Below are positions 8,120 through 17,456 of a stretch of 64,000 bases of DNA, piece by piece. The stretch is taken from positions 124,001 through 188,000 of the forward strand of contig CALLQI010000015.1 in assembly GCA_938014885.1 (NCBI GenBank), read 5' to 3'. The notes beneath the pieces are model-generated. The model saw nothing but the letters and a program-made list of their open reading frames with translations. It ran no database searches and was not told the origin of the DNA. Positions within the stretch are counted from its first letter, which is position 1. Each line of letters opens with the position of its first letter. Source of the DNA: an uncultured bacterium. Lineage in GTDB: Bacteria > Planctomycetota > UBA8742 > UBA2392. The translations under genes and the position numbers were made by a program.

Positions 8120-9145
8120 ATGGACCCGAAACTGCACAACTCAATTTTCCTCAAGGCATGCCGCGGCGAAGCAACCGACCGGGCGCCGATCTGGCTGATG
8201 CGCCAGGCCGGGCGCTACATGGCCGAGTATCGCGAGGTTCGCGCCAAGACTGACTTTCTGGGCCTGTGCAAAACGCCTGAGCTTGCGGCGCAAGTCACGC
8301 TGGACGCCCAGCGCATTCTTGGCGTTGATGCCGCGATTCTGTTTGCGGACCTGTTGCCGATCCTTGAGCCGCTGGGCCTGAAGCTCACCTACGAAGAAGG
8401 TGAAGGCCCGCGCATCCACAACCCCGTGCGCGATGCCGCTGCGATTGACTCGCTCCGCGACGAAAACCCGCGTCAAAGCATGCCGTTTGTGGGCGATGCA
8501 ATCCGGCTGATCCGCCGAGATTTGCCCAGCGACATCCCGCTGATCGGTTTTGCGGGCGCGCCGTTTACGCTGGCGGCATACGCGATTGAGGGTGGATCTT
8601 CGCGCAACTACATCCACACCAAGAAGCTGATGCTCGGCGACCCAGGCGCCTGGCGCGCGCTGATGCAGCGCTTGACGCGTCAAGTCAGCGAATACCTGAA
8701 CGCGCAGATCGAATGGGGCGTGCAATGCGTGCAGCTCTTCGACAGCTGGGTCGGCTGCCTCAGCCCCGAAGACTATCGCGACCACGTGCTGCCCTACGTG
8801 AAGCAGGCCATCGACAGCGTGCGAAGCAAGGTACCCGTGATCTACTTCGGCACCGGCACGGCCACACTGCTTGAGCTGATGATGCAGGCCCGCCCCGACG
8901 TGCTGGGCATCGACTGGCACACCCCGCTGCAGCGCGGCTGGGAAGTGGGGGCCAAGGCCGTGCAAGGCAACCTCGACCCGGTATGCCTGTTCGCCCCGCG
9001 CGAAGTAGTGCTGCAAAAAGCGCGCACCGTGCTTGAGGCCGCACAAGGCCGCACCGGCCACATCTTCAACCTTGGACACGGGATTCTCCCGCAAACGCCA
9101 GTAGGCAACGTGAAAGCGCTGGTCGAGCTGGTGCAGAACGGATAA
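8120..9145 (+). CDS. hemE: Uroporphyrinogen decarboxylase
   Basis: Removes the four acetate carboxyl groups of uroporphyrinogen III to give coproporphyrinogen III in haem synthesis. At 341 residues it has the usual length. The signature RAPIWLMRQAGRYMAEYR sits near the N-terminus. Other family blocks include the FADLLPILEPLG segment with its catalytic Asp, a GFAGAPFTLAAY block, QLFDSWVGCLSP, and NLGHGILPQTP near the C-terminus. It starts 9 bp after the AhpD-like selenoprotein gene, so the two may be cotranscribed. No other haem gene of the main pathway is visible, apart from a possible HemJ-like protein about 27 kb away. Confidence 0.96.
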   Translation: MDPKLHNSIFLKACRGEATDRAPIWLMRQAGRYMAEYREVRAKTDFLGLCKTPELAAQVTLDAQRILGVDAAILFADLLPILEPLGLKLTYEEGEGPRIHNPVRDAAAIDSLRDENPRQSMPFVGDAIRLIRRDLPSDIPLIGFAGAPFTLAAYAIEGGSSRNYIHTKKLMLGDPGAWRALMQRLTRQVSEYLNAQIEWGVQCVQLFDSWVGCLSPEDYRDHVLPYVKQAIDSVRSKVPVIYFGTGTATLLELMMQARPDVLGIDWHTPLQRGWEVGAKAVQGNLDPVCLFAPREVVLQKARTVLEAAQGRTGHIFNLGHGILPQTPVGNVKALVELVQNG

Positions 9146-9411
9146 GCAAGTCAGCCAAGGACAACGCCCGGACCATGCAGTTCGGGCTCTGAGTTGACGC
9201 ATCACGCCCCGGGGCCAGTTCTTCACCCAATTGTCATGCAAGTCGGCCTCGAGCGGGCGCGGCTGCTTTTCGCGTGAAGGTTTGTGTGGCTGTGCGTGAT
9301 GCCTGTATGGACGCTGCCTGGGACATCGGGCTTACTGACACGACCGTTGTGCTGGCGCCTTGCGCTGGTGAAGTACGTGCAGTTCCACTGGCTCATGGGG
9401 TCAAACGCCTG

Positions 9412-9939
9412 ATGCCTTCGGCGACGCCTGCCGGTCCTGACTGGGACCACGCCCGCCTGGTGCGCGAATACTTCGCGCGCGCGGTTCGCTTTTGCGCCCG
9501 CATGCTGGGTGATGCCAACGAAGGCGAAGAAGTCGCGCAAGCCGCCTTTGTGCGCATGATTGAGCAAGACGCGAAGCCATGGCAGGGCGGCGCAATCGAA
9601 CCATTCCTCTTCCGCAGCCTGCGCAACGCCTGCATTGACCACATCCGCCGCCGCAACGTGCGCAAGGCGCAGGGCAGCCTCGAGGCCGTGGCGAGCACGC
9701 CCGACCCCGACCGTGCATCCGACGCCGAACTGCGCGAAGCCGTGCTGGCGGCCGTTGCGACCCTCGAGGAAGCGCAGCGCGAAGTGATCCTGCTGCGCTT
9801 CTTCGAAGGTCTAAGCCTGTCTGACACAGCGCGCGCCGTCGGCCGCAGTGTCGGTGCCGTGGCCATGCTGCTGACCCGCGCCAAGGAACGCCTTCGCGAC
9901 ACCCTGGCGCGCAACCCCGACTTCAAGGACATGCCATGA
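9412..9939 (+). CDS. ECF-type RNA polymerase sigma factor
   Basis: A 175-residue sigma-70 family factor with region 2 (DWDHARLVREYFARAV...LRNACIDHIRRRN) and region 4 (LEEAQREVILLRFFEGLSLSDTARAVG followed by a recognition helix). The start is placed at ATG 9412, which gives a normal ECF length; the frame is open to a GTG at 9274, but the added 46 residues look unlike sigma factors. The stop overlaps the start of the next gene (ATGA), whose product has anti-sigma features. This is the standard layout for a sigma/anti-sigma pair. The regulon is unknown; the large lipoprotein downstream is a possible target. Confidence 0.9.
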   Translation: MPSATPAGPDWDHARLVREYFARAVRFCARMLGDANEGEEVAQAAFVRMIEQDAKPWQGGAIEPFLFRSLRNACIDHIRRRNVRKAQGSLEAVASTPDPDRASDAELREAVLAAVATLEEAQREVILLRFFEGLSLSDTARAVGRSVGAVAMLLTRAKERLRDTLARNPDFKDMP

Positions 9940-11612
9940 CTCCGGAACAGGCCAAAGCCCGCTTCACCGAAGCCTTGCAGGGCAGTCTCAGCGCCCGCGA
10001 GCAGGCATCGTTCGATGCGGCCCTGGACGCCGACCCCGCACTGGCCCGCGAGTTCGAGGCCTTCGCTGACGGCCACGCGGCCGGCCTTGCCGACGTGAAT
10101 CGCTGGCTGGCGCGTGCCGCAGGCTCACAGCCTGAGCCCGACAGTGCGGTGTACGCGCATCGCATGGTGCGCATTCTTGAGGGTGTCGGCGAGGGCGCGG
10201 GCAGCCGCAAGCGCGGTCGGCTGATTCGGGTGGCAGCGGCCATCGGTGCCGTGGCCGCGGCGGCAGCCATTGTCGCCGTGCTGATGCTGCCGCGCGACGC
10301 CGGCAACGGCACCGTGCCGACGCAGCAGGAGTGGCACACCGGCAGCAGCGTGGAACTCATGGCCGATGGCCAGCGCCTTTATCGCGAGACAGTCAACGAA
10401 TTCACGCCCGCTGAGGGAATCACCTTGAACCTGTCGCAAGGCGCGCTGGTGCAGCCGCTTGCGGGCGGACTGCGCCTTGCCGGCGGCCGCGTGAAGGTGC
10501 GCGTGGCGGAAGGCAGCGAGTATCAGGTTTTCATCGGTGCCAGTCGGATCGAGGCCAAGGGCCCGGCCGAGTTCGACGTCAGCACCACACCCCTGTTGTT
10601 TGACACCATTTCTCACCTTAACCCGGAGCAGAACCCCATGTTCAACACCCGTATGGCCGCGCGTTTTGGCGCGACCGGATTCCTGTTCACCGTAAGCATG
10701 CTCAGTGGCAATGCCGCCCTGCATGCGGAAGGGGCAAAGCAGCAGCTTGCGGCACCGCAGGTGCTGCAAGCAGAAGCCAAGCCCGACAAGCCACACAAGG
10801 CACCGAAGCCCGAAGAGGCCTTTGAGCACCTGGACAAGAACAGCGACGGCAAGCTCGACGCCACGGAAGTCGAACAGAAGCTGATCGACGACTTCGACGA
10901 CGACAAGAGCGGCGACGTGGACCTGGCCGAGTTCCAGGCCCACTTCAAGCCGATGCCGCCCAAGGCCCCGACGGCCGAGGACGAATTCAAACGCCTCGAC
11001 AAGAATGGCGACGGCAAACTCGACGCCGAGGAAACCGATGACCGCATGCTGGAAGACTTCGACGACGACAGCAGCGGCGACGTGAACCTGGACGAGTTCA
11101 AGGCACACTTCCGCCCGCGCCGCCAGCCACCTTCGCCGGAAGACGAGTTCAAGCGCCTGGACAAGAACGCTGACGGCAAGCTTGACGCCGAAGAAGCCGA
11201 AAAGCGCATGATCGACGACTTCGATGACGACAGCAGCGGCGACGTCAGTCTGGAAGAATTCAAGAAGAATTTCCGCCCAGGCCCCAAGCCGCCCACGCCC
11301 GAAGAAGAGTTCAAGCGCCTTGACCGCAACAGCGACGGCAAGCTTGACGACGTCGAAGTCGAAAAGCGCATGCTCGATGACTTCGACGATGACGACAACG
11401 GCACCATCGACGAGGCCGAGTTCAAGAAGCACTTCAAGCCCCGTCCGCCCCGCGGCCCAGGCCCCGGCGGCGAAGGCCCAGGCCGCGAAGGTCCCGGCCG
11501 CGAAGGTCCCGGCCGCGAAGCCCCCGGTCGTGAGGGCGAAAGGCCGCCGCGCGGACCTGAAGGCGAACGCCCCGAGGGTCCCGGTCGCGGCAATCGCCCC
11601 GGCCCCCGATAG
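9936..11612 (+). CDS. Anti-sigma/FecR-like membrane protein fused to an eight-EF-hand calcium-binding region
   Basis: A 558-residue protein translationally coupled to the ECF sigma factor. The N-terminus (1-95) resembles a cytosolic anti-sigma region without an evident zinc motif. A transmembrane segment lies at 98-118, followed by a FecR-like beta region to about 220. A second hydrophobic stretch (about 240-262) has all the features of a Sec signal peptide. Four repeats of about 54 residues (294-505) each carry two EF-hand loops, for example DKNSDGKLDATE paired with DDDKSGDVDLAE: eight predicted calcium sites in total. The last 55 residues are a Gly/Pro/Arg/Glu-rich tail. ATG 10638 has GGAG 9 nt upstream, so the EF-hand part could also be made as a separate secreted protein. 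Confidence 0.75.
   Translation: MTPEQAKARFTEALQGSLSAREQASFDAALDADPALAREFEAFADGHAAGLADVNRWLARAAGSQPEPDSAVYAHRMVRILEGVGEGAGSRKRGRLIRVAAAIGAVAAAAAIVAVLMLPRDAGNGTVPTQQEWHTGSSVELMADGQRLYRETVNEFTPAEGITLNLSQGALVQPLAGGLRLAGGRVKVRVAEGSEYQVFIGASRIEAKGPAEFDVSTTPLLFDTISHLNPEQNPMFNTRMAARFGATGFLFTVSMLSGNAALHAEGAKQQLAAPQVLQAEAKPDKPHKAPKPEEAFEHLDKNSDGKLDATEVEQKLIDDFDDDKSGDVDLAEFQAHFKPMPPKAPTAEDEFKRLDKNGDGKLDAEETDDRMLEDFDDDSSGDVNLDEFKAHFRPRRQPPSPEDEFKRLDKNADGKLDAEEAEKRMIDDFDDDSSGDVSLEEFKKNFRPGPKPPTPEEEFKRLDRNSDGKLDDVEVEKRMLDDFDDDDNGTIDEAEFKKHFKPRPPRGPGPGGEGPGREGPGREGPGREAPGREGERPPRGPEGERPEGPGRGNRPGPR
10815..11462 (+). repeat. Coding tandem repeat of about 162 bp, four units (EF-hand pairs)
   Basis: Four successive units spaced 162-165 bp encode near-identical EF-hand pairs. 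Each opens with an EEFKRLDKN-like helix and closes with an FDDDxSGDV...EF helix and a short proline-rich linker. The units differ at scattered positions, indicating duplication followed by divergence. This is an intragenic repeat and not a CRISPR array. Confidence 0.85.
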
Positions 11613-11645
11613 GCAGTCCCCACGATGCAGCCCCAGCCACACCCC

Positions 11646-11676
11646 GAGGCCGCCGAGCGAACACGCCGGCGGCCTC
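11646..11676 (+). terminator. Strong hairpin after the EF-hand gene
   Basis: A perfect 10-bp inverted repeat, GAGGCCGCCG (11646-11655) and CGGCGGCCTC (11667-11676), encloses an 11-nt loop. It starts 33 bp after the EF-hand gene stop. No T-run follows, so it may act with Rho or as an mRNA 3'-end stabiliser. The 342-bp gap between this gene and the lipoprotein holds only this hairpin and a candidate promoter. Confidence 0.5.
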
Positions 11677-11845
11677 ATCACCTTGGTGACGCCTGCTTTC
11701 CGGGGCATTCAATGATTGCCGCCGCTGTGCTCTTTCCTTTAATGGGCTGACTGTCAGTATGCGCCGTGACAAGAGCACTAGAATTACTGGCCCAGCCTCA
11801 TGAAGGCAGGAATTCAAGCTGTTGCGTATCGCACTATGTGCAATT

Positions 11846-11874
11846 TTGCATGCTAAGCGCACGTGTTGTAAGAT
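11846..11874 (+). promoter_or_regulatory. Candidate sigma-70 promoter for the Kelch lipoprotein-kinase operon
   Basis: TTGCAT (11846-11851) and TAAGAT (11869-11874) are separated by 17 bp. Transcription would begin near 11881, leaving a leader of about 75 nt before ATG 11955. The match is moderate and was found by eye. An ECF-type promoter recognised by the upstream sigma factor cannot be ruled out. Confidence 0.35.
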
Positions 11875-11954
11875 TTAACTGCGTACGGCAAAGCACAGAC
11901 GTGAGGCTTGGGGACAGCTCGGTCGTTTCTTGTCGCAGCGACGTGGAGAGCGCG

Positions 11955-14900
11955 ATGCCTAGCCTGCGTACGTCCCGGTCATCTTTTCACTCACGCGTGT
12001 GGCGTTTGACGGCGGCAGCGGTGCTGCTGGTCCCGCTTGCGCTTGCCAGCAGTTGCGGCCCGGGCCTGGTGGCCGCTGGCGGTGGCTCAGTCGGCGCCAT
12101 CTTTGGCCTGCAGGGCGGCGGCGACGACGACAAAAAGGGCGGCGGGGGCTCCAGCACGCCCACGACGAACGTGGCACCGGCGGTTGTGGTGACTTCGCTG
12201 ATCCGTGAGGAATCGCCAGCGCGGATTCAGTACACCATCCTCGATGCAAACTCCGACGTGTGCTCAATCGAAATCCAGTACGCCATTGGCGCTGGCAGCT
12301 TCCAGACGTGCCTGGAGGGCACTGGCCCCGGCGACGGAACGGCGGGCCTGGCCACAAGCCCGGCTGGTACCGCGCACACATTCAGCTGGGACTTTGCGGC
12401 CGATGAGGGATTGGGTTACCTGTCAGACGTAACCATTCGCATTCGTGCCAACGACGGACAGGTCACAAGCCCGTGGGCTGAACTGTCGGGGCAGGACATA
12501 GGCAACGACGGCCCGGAAGTCCTTAGCATGGTGCCGCCGCCCAACGGCCTGCGCATCATCCCGATCGAAATCAGTCTGGCTGACAGCAGCAGCGACATCG
12601 CCGACATCTTCGTGGCCTACAGCATCGACCAAGGCCAGAACTTCACGATCATCGACTCCAGTGCCTACCTTGGTGGGGGGCCGGTGAATTTGTTGACCAG
12701 CCCCGCCGGCAACTCAATCCAGTTCTTCTGGATTGCAGAAAACTCTGAGCCGGACTTTGTCGGCGAAGTAATTCTCGTGATGCAGGCATTTGACCAGCCG
12801 TCGGGCTACAGCGATGTAGTAGTGGGCACGCCGTTCGTGGCACAGCCTTTCAACATTGACACCTCAATCAACGGTCCGCCGACGCTGCAGCTTCTGTCCA
12901 GCTTTGATGGCCAGTCATTCGTGGGGCGGGTGCCGATCAGTGTGGCGCTTTCAGATGCTGAGTCCGACGCCTCAGCCGTGGCCGTCCAGTTTACCCTGAA
13001 CGATGGTGTGGACTGGCAGTTTTGCACGCTGCTTTCGCAGTTTTCGCAGGGCGTCGCCGGTCCGTTTTCGACGCAGCCGTCGCCCACGTCCTATGAAGTG
13101 GTATGGGACGCGCTGCCTGACCTGGCTGCACAGACAGGCGGCTTTGTCAATTCGCACCCGCAGGTGCGACTGCGCCTTCTGGCTGCCGATGCCCAGGCCG
13201 GGCCGTTCATTGAGTCCGACAACTTCAGCCTGTTCGGCAACAGCGCGCCAGCGGTTACGGCATTTCAGGTGTTCCAGGATTCCGGCAACGTCCCTCTGAA
13301 CGTGACGGTGACCGACGCCAATTCGGACCCCGTAAGCGTCACGGTCGAGTACTCAACCGACGGCAGCACGTATTTCCCGCTCAGTCAGGCCGACTTCGTG
13401 TTCGGCAACCTATCCAACCTGGAATCCGGGCCGTTCGGGGCCGACAACGTATTGATCTGGAACACAAACATCGCGTTGCTGAATCAGAACCACGCCGGTG
13501 TGACCGTGCGGCTGGTCCCCACCGACCACCCGCCCAGCGCGACGCCGGTGGCTGACCTCAGCGGGCCGAACTTCGTCAGTGCGTCCTTCCCGATCATCAA
13601 TAACGCCGCCGCGAGCACGCCCACCAGCATCACGGTAATCACCTGGGACGGCGTGACGCCCAACGTGGATACCGACCAGGTCACCGTCCTGCCAAGCGGC
13701 ACGATTGAGCTGGACCGCTTCATCAACCCGGCCGGCGCCGAGATTACCTTCAACACGCTTTGGAAGATCTTTGAGCAAGACGGCGACTACGGCGCGCTGG
13801 TGAATGGAAGCCATGGCACACAGAGCATGGCCACCGGCGTGGTTGAAGTGCTGCTGACCGTTGCCGACGGGGACCTGTTCCTAATTGACGATGGCTTTAA
13901 CGGCACCCGCACCTTTGAGTTTGACACCAATGGCGCGATCGTCATCGGCCACACTCCGGTCAGCGTCGGTACTGCGGCATCATCTGCCGACGTGGCGGCC
14001 GCGCTGGTGGCTGCGATCAACCAGAACGACGAAGTACGCATCGATGCCTCGGTGGGCGGCCCCGGCGTGGTCGGCACCGAAGTGCTGCTGACGCACCAGA
14101 TCGGTTGCCGTCTGGGTAACCAAGGTACGCCCGGTGCCAATGCGGCCGCCATGTCATTCAGCTCGCCGACAGCAGGCTCGGTGGTCAGCCAGATGGGCGG
14201 GGGCATCGGCACCAAGCGGGTGCTGTACCAGGCCCCGGCCGCATTCCCCGGCGGTAGCCAGTTCGTGACGCTTGTGTGCGAGATCGACGACCCGTTGTAT
14301 TTCACGACGGTGCAGCGCATCTATCGCATCTACTGGGGCGATGCTCCGACGACGGTGCTGGTTTCGCCGTCGACCGCGAATGTTGCCTATGGCTCGACGG
14401 CGTCGTTCGCGTCGCTCGTGCAGCCGGCCGGCGCCAACCAGGGTGTGACATGGGAGGTGCAGGGCACAGGCAATGGCTCGATCACGCCTACTGGCTCGTA
14501 TATTGCCCCGGCGGGCGCACCCAACGTCAATCCGGTAACTGTGATTGCGCGCTCGATTGTGAACCCTGCCGTGTTCGGCACGGCACAGGTCACGCTGTAT
14601 CCGCTGCCCACCAGCGTTGTCGTTACTCCCGTCTCGACCTCTGGACCGGGCTGGAATGCCCCTGACCTGAACTTGAACGCTTCTACGACGTTTGGGGCTG
14701 AGGTCTTCCCGGCCGGCGCTCCCCAGGGCGTCACTTGGCACATCTTCTGGAACTCGACCGAATTCGGGCTTGGCGGCAGCACCGTGGGCACGCTGACTGT
14801 GCTTTCCACCAGCCCGCCTCGTGTGCAGTACACGGCACCGCACATGCCGCTGGCGCCAGACGTACTGCAGATCCGTGCTGTCAGCAACGAGAAAACGGAC

Positions 14901-17453
14901 GTGATCGGCAGCTATCAGGTCAAGCTGATTGCACCCGCACCCAGCAGCTTTACGCTGTCGCCTTCCACGGCGACAGTTTCGGCCGGCGGGGCCGGGGTGC
15001 AGTTCACACCGACCAACTTCGTGCCCAACAATGCCAACCAGTCGGTGACCTGGTCGATCTCCGGCGTGGGGCAGATTTCTGCCAGCGGCTTCTACACGCC
15101 GCCCGCCAGCGTCGGCTCACAAACGAACGTGCTGGTCACGGCAAGCAGCATTCCTACCGGCGGCACCGTGTTCGCCACCGCCAACGTGACCGTCAATCCC
15201 AGCACGGCCGTAGCACCCAGCAGCATCACCATCACGCCGTCAGAGGGGGTCTGCGCATCGGGCGGTGCAAAACTGTTCCTGCAGGCGACGGTACTGCCTG
15301 CGGGCGCGCCGCAGGGCGTAACCTGGAGTTTCGTCGGGACCGGCGTTGGCAGCCTCAACACAAGCACCGGTGAATACGAGCCTCCCACCACCGCGATTGA
15401 CCGCGAAGTCACCATCCGCGCCACCAGCAACGTTGATTCGGGCGTGACGCGCGATGTCAATGTCTGCATATCCGGCAACGGCCAGCAGTGGCAGGAAGTG
15501 ACCTTCAACCACCTCGGCCGCGGCGACGCGACTACGTTGTGGGACTCGACCAACGACGTGATGTGGGTGGTGGGCGGACGAAGCGAAGGTGTGGCGGCCG
15601 CTGACCACGACCCGACGCCGCTTTGGGTGGACTTCTCAGGTACGCCGGTTGCCGGCGGCGGTCCCACGATCGGCGGCGGGGTACCATTCTCGAACCCGGT
15701 CAACACGATCGGTGCCGCGATCGACACCCAGAGCAAATTCATCTACGCGATCATCGGTCAAGGCAGCCTGGTTGACGTTGAGGTTTGGCGTCTCGACCTT
15801 CAAGGCTTCCCCACCTCGATCTGGCAACGTGTGATGTTTGCACCGGGGCCCAACGTGCCGCGTTTGGCCAACAACTACCGCCATCACACCTGGTACGATC
15901 CCGATTCGCGCAAGCTGATGATCATGCTGTCCAATACCCAGGCGTATCGGTTTGATCTGGATTCGCTCAGCGGTTCGTTCCACTCGTGGCTTTCGCCGCA
16001 GACACTGTCGGGCAGCGCCAACAGCCCGACTTCGCCGCAGCTCTGCGGCATGGCCTACAACCCGGCCGACAAGGAGTACTACTTCATCGGGCCGGACAGC
16101 AACTCTGGTAGTGCCAATCTGCACGCCTACAAGCTCAATCCTTCGGGCTGGGGCTGGAGCCGCTACACCAGCCTGGGCAAGCCCTCCGGCAGCATCGCCA
16201 ACCCCTGCCTGGGCTATGACGAAGTCAATGACCGCGTATGGGTGTATTCGGGCAGCGGCAACCTTGGCCTGAGCTACACCACCGAATTGCATTACGTGGA
16301 ACTCGCGACGGTGGCCCAATGGACGTCAATCCCCACGTTCATCGGTGAATTGCGACCCACCGGCCGCGGCGAGGCCATGATCATCGACACCCAGTCCGAG
16401 TTGCTCATGTTCGGCGGGCAAAACGCGCGCGGCACCTTCGGCGACCTGTGGGAACTCAATCGCTCCAGCGGCGCTTTCAGCGTCGTCAACGCCGAAAACC
16501 TGCGGCCGCAGGGCCGTGTGGACGCAACCGGTGCCATGAACAACGGCGTGGCCTACGTATACGGCGGCATCTGCGACCACGGTGTCAGCGACGAGTTGTG
16601 GAGCATGACCTACAACACGCTGCTGACCCGGCCTGAGTGGGTGCGGGTTACACCAACCGGAATGGACCAGCCACCCCGCCTGTGGGGCGCGCGCATGGTC
16701 CACGACACCAGCAACGACGTGTACATCATGTTCGGCGGCGACGGCGCCGTGAAGGGTGCCTCGGCGGTACTCAGCAATTCCGTGTACGTCTACGACCCCA
16801 GCGGCAACAGTTGGACCCTGCTTACGCCCGGAGGCACACCCCCAAGCGCGCGCCGCAATGCGGCCGTGACGTACGATGAAGACCGCGAATGCCTGTGGGT
16901 ATTCGGCGGCGAGGAATCCACGACCTCGCGATTTGATGACCTGTGGCGTTTGAATCTGTCGGGCGGCCTGGGTTCGGCACAATGGGTTGCCGTCACACAA
17001 GGTGGCAACAAGCCCAGCCCGCGCGAAGGCTCGCTGCTTGGTTACGACGACAAGCACGGCAACCGGCTGTGGCTGCTGGGCGGCAACGCGACCACGGTCG
17101 GCAACAAGCAGCTGTATGAGTTCAGCATCAACACCGGGCAGTGGTCGCAGCGCATCATCGACAACACCGGCAACGATGAAAATGTGTATCGCTCGCAAGG
17201 TCACTGGATTGGCGGCAATTGTCCGCGTTTCATCCACCTGCCGGCGGCCGTGAAGAAGGCCCAGGGGGTGGTAATGACATCCAACGGGCCGTGGTGGCAC
17301 TACATGAGTTCGCCCCCGACCTCGAACAATGCCACGGGCGGTGTTGGCTTGTATGATCGCAGCTCGGGTACGTATTTTGGTGTTTTGGGTGAACGTACCG
17401 CGGCAGGGCGCACGGTCGGCGTAAACGGCTTCCGAAAGTTTGAGCTGGAATAG
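11955..17453 (+). CDS. Giant lipoprotein with Ig/BIG2-like domains and C-terminal Kelch repeats
   Basis: An 1832-residue surface or periplasmic lipoprotein. ATG 11955 is preceded by GGAG (11945-11948) and gives a signal peptide ending in the lipobox LASSC (Cys34). A Gly/Asp/Lys/Ser-rich linker follows. Residues of about 70-800 contain repeated units in which 'VEYSTDG' or 'IQYAIGAG' strands alternate with GPF/TSPAG segments. BIG2-like domains (about 800-1190) follow with a 'VTPxxAxVxxGxxxxFxAxVxPxGAxQGVTW' pattern. The C-terminal third carries Kelch-like units with FGG, (D/N)DLW(R/E)LN and PPxARRNAAVTYDE motifs, forming one or more beta-propellers. It ends 3 bp before the kinase gene. Likely a binding or structural protein; the ligand is unknown. 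Confidence 0.78.
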   Translation: MPSLRTSRSSFHSRVWRLTAAAVLLVPLALASSCGPGLVAAGGGSVGAIFGLQGGGDDDKKGGGGSSTPTTNVAPAVVVTSLIREESPARIQYTILDANSDVCSIEIQYAIGAGSFQTCLEGTGPGDGTAGLATSPAGTAHTFSWDFAADEGLGYLSDVTIRIRANDGQVTSPWAELSGQDIGNDGPEVLSMVPPPNGLRIIPIEISLADSSSDIADIFVAYSIDQGQNFTIIDSSAYLGGGPVNLLTSPAGNSIQFFWIAENSEPDFVGEVILVMQAFDQPSGYSDVVVGTPFVAQPFNIDTSINGPPTLQLLSSFDGQSFVGRVPISVALSDAESDASAVAVQFTLNDGVDWQFCTLLSQFSQGVAGPFSTQPSPTSYEVVWDALPDLAAQTGGFVNSHPQVRLRLLAADAQAGPFIESDNFSLFGNSAPAVTAFQVFQDSGNVPLNVTVTDANSDPVSVTVEYSTDGSTYFPLSQADFVFGNLSNLESGPFGADNVLIWNTNIALLNQNHAGVTVRLVPTDHPPSATPVADLSGPNFVSASFPIINNAAASTPTSITVITWDGVTPNVDTDQVTVLPSGTIELDRFINPAGAEITFNTLWKIFEQDGDYGALVNGSHGTQSMATGVVEVLLTVADGDLFLIDDGFNGTRTFEFDTNGAIVIGHTPVSVGTAASSADVAAALVAAINQNDEVRIDASVGGPGVVGTEVLLTHQIGCRLGNQGTPGANAAAMSFSSPTAGSVVSQMGGGIGTKRVLYQAPAAFPGGSQFVTLVCEIDDPLYFTTVQRIYRIYWGDAPTTVLVSPSTANVAYGSTASFASLVQPAGANQGVTWEVQGTGNGSITPTGSYIAPAGAPNVNPVTVIARSIVNPAVFGTAQVTLYPLPTSVVVTPVSTSGPGWNAPDLNLNASTTFGAEVFPAGAPQGVTWHIFWNSTEFGLGGSTVGTLTVLSTSPPRVQYTAPHMPLAPDVLQIRAVSNEKTDVIGSYQVKLIAPAPSSFTLSPSTATVSAGGAGVQFTPTNFVPNNANQSVTWSISGVGQISASGFYTPPASVGSQTNVLVTASSIPTGGTVFATANVTVNPSTAVAPSSITITPSEGVCASGGAKLFLQATVLPAGAPQGVTWSFVGTGVGSLNTSTGEYEPPTTAIDREVTIRATSNVDSGVTRDVNVCISGNGQQWQEVTFNHLGRGDATTLWDSTNDVMWVVGGRSEGVAAADHDPTPLWVDFSGTPVAGGGPTIGGGVPFSNPVNTIGAAIDTQSKFIYAIIGQGSLVDVEVWRLDLQGFPTSIWQRVMFAPGPNVPRLANNYRHHTWYDPDSRKLMIMLSNTQAYRFDLDSLSGSFHSWLSPQTLSGSANSPTSPQLCGMAYNPADKEYYFIGPDSNSGSANLHAYKLNPSGWGWSRYTSLGKPSGSIANPCLGYDEVNDRVWVYSGSGNLGLSYTTELHYVELATVAQWTSIPTFIGELRPTGRGEAMIIDTQSELLMFGGQNARGTFGDLWELNRSSGAFSVVNAENLRPQGRVDATGAMNNGVAYVYGGICDHGVSDELWSMTYNTLLTRPEWVRVTPTGMDQPPRLWGARMVHDTSNDVYIMFGGDGAVKGASAVLSNSVYVYDPSGNSWTLLTPGGTPPSARRNAAVTYDEDRECLWVFGGEESTTSRFDDLWRLNLSGGLGSAQWVAVTQGGNKPSPREGSLLGYDDKHGNRLWLLGGNATTVGNKQLYEFSINTGQWSQRIIDNTGNDENVYRSQGHWIGGNCPRFIHLPAAVKKAQGVVMTSNGPWWHYMSSPPTSNNATGGVGLYDRSSGTYFGVLGERTAAGRTVGVNGFRKFELE

Positions 17454-17456
17454 GGA

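Noticed and set aside
9274..9411. Upstream extension of the ECF sigma factor from GTG 9274
   Set aside because: The added 46 residues are not sigma-like, and the start at 9412 gives a normal ECF length.
9146..9411. Gap between hemE and the ECF sigma gene
   Set aside because: Checked for a gene, RNA or terminator. Nothing convincing was seen.
10815..11462. CRISPR-like spaced repeats
   Set aside because: The units are coding, about 162 bp long, and encode EF-hand pairs. There are no short identical repeats with unique spacers and no cas genes.
10125..11708. Minus-strand open frame opposite the anti-sigma/EF-hand gene
   Set aside because: The EF-hand repeats on the plus strand explain the sequence. 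The opposite frame is a Val/Leu/Ala-rich mirror of the repeats.
11877..11954. c-di-GMP or other riboswitch in the Kelch lipoprotein leader
   Set aside because: The leader has GGCAAAGCAC and hairpin-like pieces but does not follow the order of conserved blocks of the GEMM riboswitches known to me.
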